Of a stretch of 62,000 nucleotides of DNA, positions 36,275 to 48,291 are shown piece after piece; position 1 is the first letter of the stretch, and every line of letters starts with the position of its first letter. This stretch comes from Phoronis australis (taxonomy: Eukaryota > Phoronida > Phoronidae). The stretch lies in contig NMRA01000186.1 of NCBI GenBank assembly GCA_002633005.1, positions 1 through 62,000 of the forward strand, read 5' to 3'. Below the pieces are notes generated by a model that worked only from the letters and a program-made list of their open reading frames with translations, was not told the origin of the DNA and searched no databases. The position numbers and the translations under genes were made by a program.

Positions 36275-37440
36275 CACGCTATCAACTATGAAATACGGGA
36301 AGGTAGAGTCAATCCGTAAACCACGGTAGAGGCCGTATTCAACGGTAGAAGCCGTATTTCACGGTTGGTGAACAATCTCCTTGTCGAGTAAATTCGCGTG
36401 TTTAACGCCAAATTTGATTGAGCTCGTTCATTTGGGTTTCCCAAATCATTAGTCCAAGGCGTCGTTCCTGAAAAAGCAGTTTTAATGCTCTAAAAACTGA
36501 AAAGACATACAGATGAAAATTCCGACGCACGGTGATCAGGCGGCTATTTTTGGGCTTCACTGAAGTTTCAATCTGGATCGTCATAAATGAGTCAAGCTAG
36601 GTAACGTCCCCGGCCAGCAAAATAACCAAAAATCTAACTCAGATCCAACGAAAATGTTTCGTTATGGATGCATACAGTATATCTTCACTGAGAGCTAAGG
36701 TTTTTCCAGGAAATTAAGACCTAATAACGAGTATATGTTTTTTATGGAGCCAATCGTCTGCTCGCAACGTTCAACGTACTCTCTGTCGCTGCCGGTCGTA
36801 GCGTAAAATCTGCTTTTTGCGAAACAGTCCTTACCTCAACTTCTGCAAATCAGCATAGTTTCCATCATTATTTTCCAATGCTGTGATCAATACGGGGGAA
36901 TACAGTCCAGAAGCTAAGACACGAAAATAAACCAAGAAAACTAAGAAATCCATCGAAGTTACAACTGCTGCAGACAACTCGGTTCAGGGACTGTTTCAAT
37001 TTTTATATTCCCGGATGGATTTTTTCTAAGTTTCCGACAAAATTTTGATATTACTGAATGGTTCAGTGCCTAAATTGTATATTTCACAAACTAAAATTTC
37101 TGATCAATTTATTATGAAATAAAAATTTACTGGTTATTCAACACTTTCACAGATTAGTCTTGTGGCTTAACCGTCTTGGGTAGGCCTACCGTACTTTGCC
37201 CGAACATACATAGAGCATATGACGTCATATAACAACAAGCCGGATCACACCGCAACAAGGTATTGCCACGATGATGCAAATAAGTCCACATATATGGGAT
37301 AAATAGGTTATCCCACATACAGAGGAATACTACTACTATATCCTATCGAGAATTCATTTCATCTAGGACATTCCCAGATGAAGTGAATTCGAAATAGGAT
37401 ATCGCAGTAGTAGTATTCTTGTGTATGTGGGATAACCTAT
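36275..37440 (+). repeat. about 1-kb repeat family, copy C
   Basis: The most complete copy. It shares with A and B the blocks listed there and ends in a long hairpin (37303-37440). Non-coding. Confidence 0.7.
37303..37440. repeat. hairpin with 66-bp arms, 5-base loop
   Basis: The left arm 37303-37368 (ATAGGTTATCCCACATACA...) and right arm 37374-37440 are reverse complements with a few mismatches and a 2-base gap. It forms the right end of repeat copy C. Confidence 0.85.
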
Positions 37441-37860
37441 ATATATCTGTACAATGTGTGTTTTGCGTATGTATACTTGTATACTCACTGCATCAATGTA
37501 TGTATGTATGTATATGTACATTATATGTATGTATGCACGTATGCGTGTGTGTAGAATTTGTATGTATGAGTATCTATACGTCGTCGTGCATTCTTGTATG
37601 TATGTATGTATTCATGTATGTACTTGCGATTTATATGCGTATACTAAGTGTATAACGTATATCTACATACGCATGTGCATAAATGTACGTTAGTGCGTAA
37701 TTGTCACCTTAAATATACCTAGACACACACAAGCGCTCGTGCAGATACGCACACACATGCACACACACGCACACACCCACACACACACATGTATATGTCG
37801 AACGTTATAATATTAAATTTGTGAGTATGACCATGTTTTGGCCATACATATACTCATTAC
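37441..37860. repeat. TGTA-rich and CA-rich simple sequence
   Basis: Low-complexity TATG/TGTA words at 37490-37690 and a CA-rich tract at 37720-37790. The two frames at 37419-37693 are low-complexity products. Confidence 0.8.
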
Positions 37861-37871
37861 TGGCTCACCAC

Positions 37872-38025
37872 CTGGGCTGAGTTGCATAAAGCTTCAAAAG
37901 TTATCCGCTGGATAAGTTTGATTGTTGCATGACGTCATGTGCATTGTTCAACAATAACAACGTGTCGCGTGATAATGCGACGTCATTGTTGCTATACGGC
38001 GTATAACTTTTATGCAACTGGGCCC
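37872..38025. mobile_element. foldback MITE with AGTTGCATAAA ends
   Basis: The left end GGGCTGAGTTGCATAAA is mirrored by TTTATGCAACTGGGCCC at 38006-38022, enclosing a smaller palindrome (TGACGTCATG...GCGACGTCA). A similar but looser pair occurs near 26080-26275. Confidence 0.55.
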
Positions 38026-38066
38026 TGATGTATAAATATATCTTTCCAGTGAGGCGTGGAAATATG

Positions 38067-38230
38067 TTGGAAATAGTTTATACCGTTCAACCCGCCATCT
38101 TTTTGGTCACATCACGTGACCTAATGAATATAAGTCCGAAACGATTTCTGCCCCTGACCGGACTTATATTCGTTAGGTCACGTGATGCGACCAAAAAGAT
38201 GGCGGGTTGAACGGGATAAACTATTTCCAA
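38067..38230. repeat. hairpin with 72-bp arms, 20-nt loop
   Basis: Arms 38067-38138 and 38159-38230 are reverse complements with only three mismatches in 72. They contain ATCACGTGACC and CCCGCCATCTTTTTGG. The loop is 38139-38158. It is probably a young foldback MITE. Confidence 0.92.
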
Positions 38231-39660
38231 TCACTACCTGATGTATTTGTAGCATTACCTGTTGATGTTCGGGCCAACCATAAGCATCCCATTTATTCTC
38301 GTACACTTCATGTGTATAGAAACACGACTGACTGTTGTTAACGAAATGATCTGTAGCATCTTCTTCGGCTGTGGACTTGTCACGCTGTTACAGACGTCCG
38401 TAGGAATCAGGTAAATAGATGTGTCAGCACCAGTTGAAATTATTGTCACATTTTCTTCTTTCTGACAAGTCTGAAAACGAAAATTATGACAAGCAGGGGT
38501 GTGCATTCCTCAACGCCACACCCCTACGAGACACTTGTGGCGGGAAACGTTCATTTACGGAGCGGAAACTCAAAATTTCATTGCATAATTCAACATTCCA
38601 ACCTAGCCGCATTGTGACTTGTTGTATCCGACAGTCGTGTTCGGAATCTTACTACTCTCCGAGGAGTGTGTAGACCAGTTGTGTTGTATCTCGGACCATG
38701 AAACTTAATTTGAGATTGTATGAAACCTTTTCTACACAGAAATTGGCCAGTTTCACGTCACTTTTTATTCAGTAGATATGAACTACAAGAAGTCTGTATA
38801 CCAGGAATGCTGATCCAATGTTCTGTTGTGAGTGGAGAAGGTCAATTACCGCCTTCAGTTGGCGATGACGGCAATAAAACACTGGCTAAAATGAAATGTA
38901 CTTTTCGAACTGTTTGGCTTAGTGGTCCCGCGACCACCAAAATTTAGTGTAAGTTAGTCTATTTTATTGCCATCCACACCCATAACAGATGTCTTAAGGA
39001 CATGTCTACTCCTTTTGTAGCCTATTACTCCACTCACTTAAACAAATACTCGATCGGACTGAGTAAATTGGAGACCATCAAAACCGTACTCGTACAAAAG
39101 TATTCGAAATATTGAGTAGTTCTCAGTTTTCCTATTAAGTACTCAGGATAACGTGACTTTCCAATAACTCTTGAGTAACCTTGGGCAAGCTACTCGATAA
39201 TTCATTCGCTCACCCAGGGAGGGATCGGGGGGCTCCAACGAGCCCCCCCTATTTGGCGAGGTTGGCAGAGAGAAACAGGAAGTCCGAAAAAGTAGAAAAC
39301 GAGAAAAAAAGTGCACTAAAAAGACACACAATTCATGAAAGGTCCACATGATAAAAAATTCGAGCCCCCCCCCACATTTTTAAGCTGGGTGCGCGCATGT
39401 GTAATCCAAAGACTGCTCGCAAGCATTCTTCATAAAGTACCGGTACTCCATGAGTACACTTTTTCAAATTCAATAGATTAATGTCAACTAGTGATGATGC
39501 TCAATTACTTAACCTCTTTTAAATATGCATTTTATCCTTTTCGTTTCCGTGATAGCTTGCGGCACTCTTAAGGATGTTACATATTGTTCTTTTGTACATT
39601 GGGCCAACGGCCTTTATTACAGACATAAATTGATTGATTGAGTGCAGTTTATGTGATGCC
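38231..39660. other. non-coding
   Basis: Contains a GGGGGGCTC...GAGCCCCCCC inverted pair at 39225-39250 and frames at 38419-38673 and 38720-38947 with no recognisable domain. Confidence 0.4.
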
Positions 39661-40070
39661 TTAAAGGAGAATGCCACCCGATTTAATAAGTCAGTCACTT
39701 TTACCGTCTTAACCGGTCTATATCCACATGGCCTCGCATACGGTCGACCTTGCCTTGCCGAGAGGTGTTGCGTTAACCTGTGAGAAAGGTGAGAAACGAC
39801 GCAGCGACGACAGTGGTTCATCTGCAGAGTTAATGCCGCTATATTGCAGTGCATCGTTACCGCTTTTACCAACTATGAAGCTGCGAGGAAAGCGGCTATA
39901 TCGTTTTTTCGACTTTCTCGAGAGCCCGAAATGCTTAGGAACTAGTTCGCGGTAGTGAAGAATGAAAAGTAAGCTGTAAATAGCAAGTATGAGGCCGTGA
40001 AACGTCTCCGTATCTGTGGCCGGCATTTCGTCGACAGTGATTTCTCTGACGAATGCCGGCTTTCCAAAGT

Positions 40071-40232
40071 ACTATCCATACGTTCCGTTGCCTGTGCATG
40101 TTCACGGCGCCTCTCTATTATTTCTTGATCAGTGTATTCCGGTTCGAACTGATAGCCTGTGAAACCTAATGATCCACCAGTGAAGTCTTCTTCGGATGAG
40201 CTCTCGTCGAACTCGGGATTGCGAGTTGCCAT
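40071..40232 (-). pseudogene. P2X7-like protein N-terminal segment
   Basis: From an ATG at 40232 the minus strand reads an acidic, serine-rich start (FDESSSEEDF) followed by GYQFEPEYTDQEI and an RRREHAQ.TERM stretch. The YxFEPEYT motif after an acidic lead is what I recall from invertebrate P2X7-like (P2RX7_C) proteins. A possible donor (GTACTT) follows at about 40072. The cysteine-rich core is not found downstream, so the piece is partial. Confidence 0.4.
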
Positions 40233-40463
40233 GTTGACGCTGCGTTCAGTTTCAAAATGACAATGCTTATATAAAACTGAAAAAACACTCTGTCGCGGGC
40301 AATCGCGTAAAGCACGACCGCATGCGCGCACCCAGCCTGAAGGAGAAGGAGGGCTTGGACTTCTGAAGTTCTGAGAATGTGGACCTCCTTGCTGAAATGC
40401 AACTGCACGACTAAAAAAGGGGGGAGACGCTTCCTACACTTAGTAAACTCGATATTTCCTCAG

Positions 40464-40597
40464 CTCTTGCTGTCTTCCTGTTTTATGTTTTGGTGCCTAT
40501 GGAACAAATACATTATTCAAATCATAGTTACTGGCTGTACAACTTTTGCCCTTACGGTTCTGTGGAAGGGGAGCTTGCCCTTAGCGGCCCGTGACAA
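40464..40597 (+). CDS. candidate SLC23 exon (around TM2-TM3)
   Basis: After TTTCCTCAG the frame encodes a hydrophobic stretch with IIQIIVTGCTTFALTVLW and then KGSLPLAARD, ending at a strong donor (AA|GTAAGT). It leaves phase 2, which is what the next exon at 42019 requires, giving ...DK-LGLVHG. The fit to the NAT pattern (V.G..TL.Q...G.RLP) is modest and needs a small insertion. It lies within a TTAA-bounded interval. Confidence 0.35.
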
Positions 40598-41030
40598 GTA
40601 AGTAGATTTTCAATTTCGTGGCTAATTCACCAAAATAATTACGCGCACGTTATTTGTGTGGCTCAATGTAATGGTCTTTTTGTGACTGGAAGTTTAGTTT
40701 CCAACTTAAGCTGGTTCATGTTCGTGATGTCCAGTGAAATAAAACAACCCGTTTGTTCAAGAACTCGACGAATCTGCAAGGGTTTTAAATCGAATTTTGA
40801 TGAATTATTGGTGTAAAACGATGAATTCAAGCGATATGTTGACATCAGTAAGCGTGAACAGACTGCGTTCGAAACTATTACGTCATTGATTAATTTCAAC
40901 ACCTCCGCCTGCCGTCAGGTGTTTGGTAAAACAACTCAATGATGTTATCGAGTGGAACTACTCGATCTAACAAAATAGGTTGTTTTGGGGTGGCATTCTC
41001 CTTTAACTCGATACCTCATCATACGTAGCG

Positions 41031-41210
41031 TGCGAGTGTGTTTACTATGAATTGCGATCAATAAAAGTATATGAATTTTAATACCTTAATTGTTATACAG
41101 TGCAAGTGTGTTTACTATGAATTGTAATCAGTAAAATTTAATACCTTAATTGTTATACAGTGCAAGTCTGTTCACTATGAATTGTAATCAGTAAAAGTAT
41201 ATGAAATTTG
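41031..41210 (+). repeat. three-copy tandem repeat, 60-70-bp units
   Basis: TGCRAGTSTGTTTACTATGA followed by ATTGYRATCARTAAAA recurs at 41031, 41101 and 41161. The second unit lacks about 10 bp. Confidence 0.85.
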
Positions 41211-42018
41211 ATCTACACATGCATGCCTTCCTTACTGGAGATTTGAATTCATTAAATGGTCTGCAGAGTCCATTATATTTTAGTAACGTTCTTTTTGAAC
41301 CGTGTGAAATAATCGACATGCTTTTGTGAGTCATGATGCCTGACCATGGACTATATTGACACCTGTTTGTAGTTGAACCCAAGATTGCAGTGTTGTGGGT
41401 GAAAAAAATCTCATAATGTCCACTTACAGAGCTGCTCAATAAACCAGTGGCATGATACATAAATTTGGCGCTTTGCTGCGTTCATTGTTTTGCCGAGGAA
41501 GTGAAATTATGGAGGAGGCTATCCGTCCACTTTCAATTGCACTGAATATCAAACGATAATCCACTGAATTCTTGATTCGTGATATTAGAATGATTCAGTT
41601 GTTTTCGCAAATCGGTGAGCCAAGTTTCCGACGATGCGTTATGCTCTCGGGAGCCCTCTACATGTGTATGTGACCAGCTGTCATGTAGCTCACACATATA
41701 GCAATTATATCTTGTTAAAATACGTGTAAATGTTGGAGAACTTGAATGTAGCTATGTACATATTGCTACCTAAATAATGTGAAGTTAAGACCTGCCCCCT
41801 TTTATGTAAAAATGCCAGCTTTTGGAAGTTTATTCCGTCCTTTGTCCTTACTACAGTTACTGAAAACTGGTGTAGAAGACTAGGTCATAAATGTGATTTC
41901 TTGTAGAGATGGGTGTAGAAAGCGTAGAGAGTGCTGACGTGATGCGTGGAAAGACTGCTGCTTTTCAATGTTCCAGAGAATGTTAAGATTCTGTAATGAA
42001 GTGTCTTTCGATTTTCAG

Positions 42019-42107
42019 GCTGGGTTTAGTCCACGGTGTCGCATTCGCCCACATCGTGCCGGCAATGTCAATATTAAACTTAGACGAGTGGAAATGTACC
42101 GCGGAAG
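42019..42107 (+). CDS. SLC23 exon (RLPxVQG-like segment)
   Basis: Acceptor GATTTTCAG|G, donor G|GTTTGT. Encodes [16 protein letters not shown] followed by [13 protein letters not shown], aligning with the family's RLP-hydrophobic-VQG motif and the WKC segment. Q of VQG is His here. Enters after two bases of the previous codon and leaves phase 1. It was found by motif and phase; it is too short to stand out as an open frame. Confidence 0.7.
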
Positions 42108-45100
42108 GTTTGTATTGATAAGCTGTGCATTGATCACGCGGAAGCAGATGCTCACTCCAAAAATCCCAGTTAGTGCTGGAGTTTGGTTTTTAAAAATGGA
42201 CTCGATGGTGCGGTATTGTGTTTTGTTTATTTTTACGCATCGCCTCAGGCAAATCATGGCATTTCAAATCTTGTTTACTCTTGCTTACGTGGCGTTTTGC
42301 AGGTTTCAAGAAGCACGAGACCGTGGCAGAAATTTGTGCATGCGGAGCGTTTTCTTTTTTTTTTGTTTTTATTCCGTGAGCGCAGGTCTCAGATTGGCTA
42401 ACCAATCCATACACATACTAAAATCATAGTATAAACTCATTTCCGTAATCTACAGTACAATGCAGCAGAGTTCACAATCACAATCACAATCTTGAGTTAG
42501 CTCCAATAAAACAGAAAATGTCAAAAATAATTTAGAGATTGAATTCGGGGACCACTCTTCTGTAGAGTAATATGTATTTAGCCAATCTCGCCCTCTACAG
42601 TTTGTTTTATTCTTTTTCTCCGACCGATGAATGCCCTGAATGGATGGATGAATGTTTTGCGATTCATTTCCAAGGAATAAATTTAAAGAATGTTTCATGA
42701 ACCTCCACCAAACATTCAGAATACGAAACCAATGTATGTCATGGAAAGCTGTCGATTTCTAGTGAAATCGTAGTGGGACACGGGTGCGCGACGCCGTTTT
42801 TTAGAATTACCGATTTTTGCCCGGGGTTTTACATGCGGAGACTATACTATAAAATGCAGATTTTTCTTAAAATTGCGAGAAAGCGACGAGAATAGAGCTT
42901 GTTCGTAAATTTGTGCCATCCGTGTGTGAGTTTGGGCTTGTACTTCACACGCATTTTCTAGTTTGTGCTCAGTCAGTATACTCCAGCTGCCGGTCTTCAA
43001 ATATCGATATACAGTTTGTTTATTGTAATCACCACTTTATTTTGAAGATTATCTCCCTCCTTGCACGTCCAGTTACAACATTGTCGCTGTCACAAACTGC
43101 ACCAATAACACAGAAAAGTGGAAGTCCCGGATACTGGAGGTATGGAATTGTTTATTGTTTCCTTGCGGCATCGTCAGACGGCGCACGGTGAAGTGCACCT
43201 CGTGGTGCAGGTTGGAGAGCCATCCACACTAGCCATGCTTTTGTTTAGTCTTGTCAGATGAATTCAAACAACCACGCACACCTTTACGGAACACGGCGAC
43301 GCCGCACTTTCTCTAAATAGTGTTTATCGACTTACCCCTTGGCTGTTAGCTTCAAGTTCTCGAGTGAGAAGTCCGTTTCTCGGTGCACGGCATCACGCCC
43401 AGCCTTCGAAATGCGTATCTGTAAGATTGAAAAGCCACTGTCTGAATTTTACTTTACTTTAATGTTTTGTCAGAGTTCTAATGGACGCGTGTTCGAATCC
43501 CTTATTACTGTAGATATATATTTAGTGATATTATCAGCGTCAGCTTGTTGCCGCATCGGACTAATGTATTTTTCCACACAGTATTTATTCGGTTTTGTAT
43601 TTTTGAATTGTATTTGACATGGAAAAACAAATAAACGTTCACTGTGTGCCTGCTTTCGCCACCCCAAGTTGTGTGAAGACTGAAAACTGGCTTTTTTTGT
43701 CGCACGTTGACCCGAGTGGACATTAACGGCGAGGAAAGTGATTTCCTGAGTTCAGCCTCGCCACCTTCGACCCCCCGCGGTCACGGGCTACCACTCCTCT
43801 GGGGGAGCTAGATCCCACTCGATCAATGACAACCTATTTAAACTGTATTAACTGTCACCGGCCTTGATTTCGGCGACTGCCTGGCAGACAACCGCGAGAT
43901 TTAGCAATTTCCAATAAAATGACAGAAACAAAACAGCTTTTGATATTTTATAGCCAAAGAAGTCACAATAATCAAAAAAGGCCTTTTTTCTGCCGTAAAA
44001 CTGACACTGTTCCTTTTTCTTTATTGCCGGTGACAATTGGTTTCTGTCATCGAAAGGAATGGTCGATCATCAGCCATCAATGAGACGTGATTCTTTTTCG
44101 GAAGTGTTAAACATCCTTGTCACGAAATACATGTATAATGTCTTGACTCCCGTGCTCACTTGTTGATGTCCTGAATCATCTGTTCGAGGTTCTCTGGTTG
44201 ATAATACACTCTTTTGACAGTGAATAAGAAATTAATGTCTTAGTAATTGTTTGCATTCGTTATCATTGCCAGTAAGACAGTGTCGGATTTATCATGGACA
44301 CGTGGCTTACCTAAATTTCCAACTGCTGCCTGCTGGTTTGGTAATTGACCCAATTATGTTGAACAGACAGCAGAATTAATGAGAAAAACAATGCTGAAAA
44401 CATTGTCGCATTTCTTGTCCCATTTTCAAAATTCAAAAACCTAAGCAAGTGTACAATTCACGAACTATTCAAGTCGAAAAATTAACGCTATTTTCGCCCC
44501 TAGTGTGTTCATGATGGGTCTGCTTATTTAGAGAACATTGACATCAACAGTCGTTGACCTACAACTGCGTCTTGTATTTGAAGAGTGCGACGGATTTTAC
44601 GGTAAGCGAACCGGTCGAGTTGCTCAATCTCGACCGGTGAGGATGTTAATGTAGGATTCTTCCCATGTACTATGAGGTGAAACTGGAAAGGAGGCCGCTG
44701 TGTGAAGATAACTTAACACATAAGAGTACTTAATTTTAAAAAAGGAAAACTGTGATAAGTGATCCAATCTTCGTGGGTCACTCCAACGTAGCGTACTGAT
44801 TCCATCTTGCCCTGTTAGAGAAAGATCTCTGAAGGAACAGAGTCGATGTCCTAAGGGAAGTCTACTTGCGTTCCTGTGATATTCGATGGCTCCCATTTCT
44901 TTACTTATTTCAATTCCTCCAGTAACACATCTTAAACAATCATAATTAATAGTGGAGGCCCTAAAATTGCACTTCATGTGAATAATACTAGCACTAATGA
45001 GCACTACGAACAAACTCTATTTACCATTCACTAAAATTTCACTCAATGGCCATAATTATACACTGGGCTGTTGAAATATTTCGCATTCATGCCTGTGTCT

Positions 45101-48100
45101 CGCTGGTTCCCTGCGTGCCGCTAGGTGGTCGGTAGCCAGCTCGCAGGTATCACATAACTTTACTCGGGAATTTTTTTTACACCGGCGTTTCTGATTGGCT
45201 AGTCGAATTCTCAACACGCAGCGCTTTATGCAAACAAACTGGCATGACTGATGGAGGAAGTGTAAATATGGTCTGTTGTATAGACATATCGGTGCTTAAA
45301 ATTTATGTTCAGGGAATGTGAATCCCAGAAATTGTGGTATCGCCTTTACGGAGTGCATCTTTCTACTGTCGTTGACTTTTGTTTACGATAATGTCCGGTA
45401 TTCGTACAGTATGAATAACACAACGGTTAAATCGGCCAGGTATGTGTTTTTTGTACATGTACGTGCAGAAACGAAATAGTTGCTGCGACGCCACTTGTAT
45501 GACAAAGCTAAAAATCGTTCACAGTCCGCCATTTTTTCACGGTGACTACTGAGGTTACATCAACCAATGCTAAAGCGAGTGCCACTGCGTGATACCTGCG
45601 TGCTGGCTAGGTACGTGGGAAACCAGCGAGTGCCTGTGTAAGCCTTGGTGTACTCACGTACAGTGTATATAAGCCGCCTAAGCGAATTCAAAGTCTTGCA
45701 CTTCATGGCTAATAACTTCATGGCTAATAAATTTCTTAACAGTAAATTTACGTGTATTTCTACTAAAATTCCCGAGACATTTCCCCCAACGTTCGGATTT
45801 AAGTGGAAAATCATTCGCTCATTTGTCTTCGTAAATTCAAATTCTAAATGATCTCCAACAGGATAATCTGGGCATATCAAATTTCTATAAACTTTCTAGA
45901 ACTAATGTTTCATGAACACGTTTTAAGTGCGTGCCTCATTGACAGACGACGGCCACAAGATCTACGTGCTGCAAAATGTTTGAAAATTGGAGCCACCGTA
46001 ACAAACATGCCACACTGTGACCCAAATCGTAGCAAAAAAATGTGGACTGTTTCAATCAAGGTGACTGGCCTTATGAAAGGATTGTGACCGACACGCAGAA
46101 ATCCATTTGTTGGCATCACGTGCGCGTGGCTCGGTTTTCACGTGTTACTATATGGTTCACCAAGGTACTCTACCTCCTGCACATCCGGCATATCAAACCG
46201 AGCCTGATCCGCAGACAAATTTCGAATGAAAATATTCTAAAAATCACGAAATCGAACAAAACGAACTTACCAGTCAACACCCCGGCCAACCCGCGATCGA
46301 GAACGACCGGAAGGCGATCGAGAACGAAATTCGGCGCCGGAAACGAAGCCAGACAAGGTGAGTAAATTTGATGAAATTTCGTTGTTTTTACTTCCAATGT
46401 GAAAACAGAGACATGAGTTCAAGGCGTAACACGTTGAGGAAGGGCAGGTAGAGGTTTAGGCTAGTGTCTCTTTCAATTATAGGAGAAAAGTTACGTTGAC
46501 CGAGGCATCGCTTAAGCCGTACGTGATTTGTGTGACATTTTGGCAAATGGCCGTTATTTTTGGCACTAAATCAATAAACTGACAATGGAGTTGTGAAGAA
46601 ATGACGTGTGCAAATATAACGCAACGCTTGTTTTTTGTAGTTTTGTCAGGATGTCTGATTTTTCGACGCTTTTCTGCAGAAAGATGCGATCGAGAACGCA
46701 ACGATAAGCGATCGGGAACGCAAATTTGTGTTTGTTTATGCGATCGGGAACGCATCGTGGTGTGTCGAACAGTAATGAACTTTTTACTTTTAAAACTTGA
46801 AAAAGGTTACAAAATAAGTGCAGTGTAATGAATTAATCACATTTTGTGTCATTACTGTGTTGCTTTCGTATCAAAACTGAACAAAAACATAGCATATTCC
46901 ATTGAATTGCCAGTCAAAGAATGATGATGAGCTTGCCCATGGCATGAGGAGAGAGGGGAGTACGGCAACACTTCACGAGATGATTCGAAGATTCCCACAA
47001 ATAAACGCCTGGAATCTAAAAATTGGTCAGAAATTGTGTAAACTGATGTGGGTGGAATTTTACTTGATGTTTTACTGATACCATCGATACAGAGATGAAC
47101 AGATTGACTTGTGGCACCCGTGTGGCTTGAATGTACGTTGTGTTTGACTCTTCTGTTTTGTAGTATTGGCCCTAAGTTCACCTGCATCATCACTTCATGA
47201 TCTCCAGTTTAATGTGACATTGAAAAAGATTGCGACAGTTATAATACACATACTGTATTGTGATTTTATTAAAATGTACTCAACATGTCATTAACGTCAC
47301 TTCAACTACACACTGTAGTGATTTACAGGAAATCAACAATATTATAGCATATCTATTATAATATTAATCTTTTATCACACGTACTTCAAAATTGATCTTA
47401 CAAAAATATTTAAATTCATTGCTATAGGGAAATCAACATAACAAATCCATTGAACATTTCCAACGAATTACTTTTGGAAATTAATATTAGACTAAATCAT
47501 CACTGAATCATAGACTATGTAATTAGGACTGGTTGATAGTATAATAGTCTCTCACACAAAATCAACAACTATATGCAAGCAATTTCTACAATAATAAAAG
47601 ACATATATTTTCTTTTAAAATACTAATTGGTCAGAACAATTGTATGTAAGTATTGACCAGTGACACTTAGTATGGCCATTTAAATCTACCTAAACACTAC
47701 AAAAATGTACTGGTTCTGTTAAAGATCCTTTTGAAATAACACAATTATAGAAAGAAACTTGAGGAAAAAAAGGTTCAAAACAAAACGTCAAAATATTATC
47801 ACGTCAGACAACTACAAACCATAAACTCTGTAAATCTGATTAAACTATGACTTAACAACCTTTACCACTGGACTTAATGATTTCATTCATGACGTTTCTG
47901 CTTGCTATGCCTGTAGAATGAGGCATACTGTTTGCATGACATGCCATATTCACCACAAAAAGGAGTGTCCTCGTCCTGTGACGCAGTGTCGCATCAGGCT
48001 TACTCTTTCCGTGAAACGTTGATCACAGATAGGACACTGAATCGACTTGGTTCCTGAGCACGATGCTACATGCTCTGTTTTACTATATTGGTAAAAAGCT

Positions 48101-48231
48101 CTTGACGCATGCAACGCGTCAATCACAGGGCTGGTAAAGGTTTTGATTTGTTGTAGTGTCACTGTATTTTATTGCCATGTGGTCATACTAAGTCCTTAAT
48201 TTCTTAGTTCCTTAACCAGGCTCCACACTTG

Positions 48232-48291
<60 letters not shown>

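Larger units (their letters stand above)
39661..41006. mobile_element. TTAA-flanked TIR element or pair of ends
   Basis: TTAA plus AGGAGAATGCCACCC at 39661-39679 is mirrored exactly by GGGTGGCATTCTCCT plus TTAA at 40988-41006, as for a 1.35-kb piggyBac/Kolobok-type element. Inside is a minus-strand P2X7-like N-terminal segment. A candidate SLC23 exon also falls inside, which would argue that the two ends belong to separate insertions. Confidence 0.6.

Noticed and set aside
37419-37693. Tyr/Met/Cys-rich frames
   Set aside because: They are products of TATG/TGTA low-complexity sequence.
42301-42335. Possible SLC23 exon after TTTTGCAG at 42300
   Set aside because: It encodes ETVAEI before IQGAV but has no donor in the required phase; the exon at 43048-43139 fits phase and motif.
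46042-46365. 107-codon frame ending at a GTGAGT donor in the transposon's left end
   Set aside because: It spans the insertion boundary, so it joins host and element sequence by chance.
46852-47193. 113-codon minus-strand frame in the new transposon as a transposase
   Set aside because: No DDE/D or other catalytic signature could be identified; noted only as an unassigned frame.
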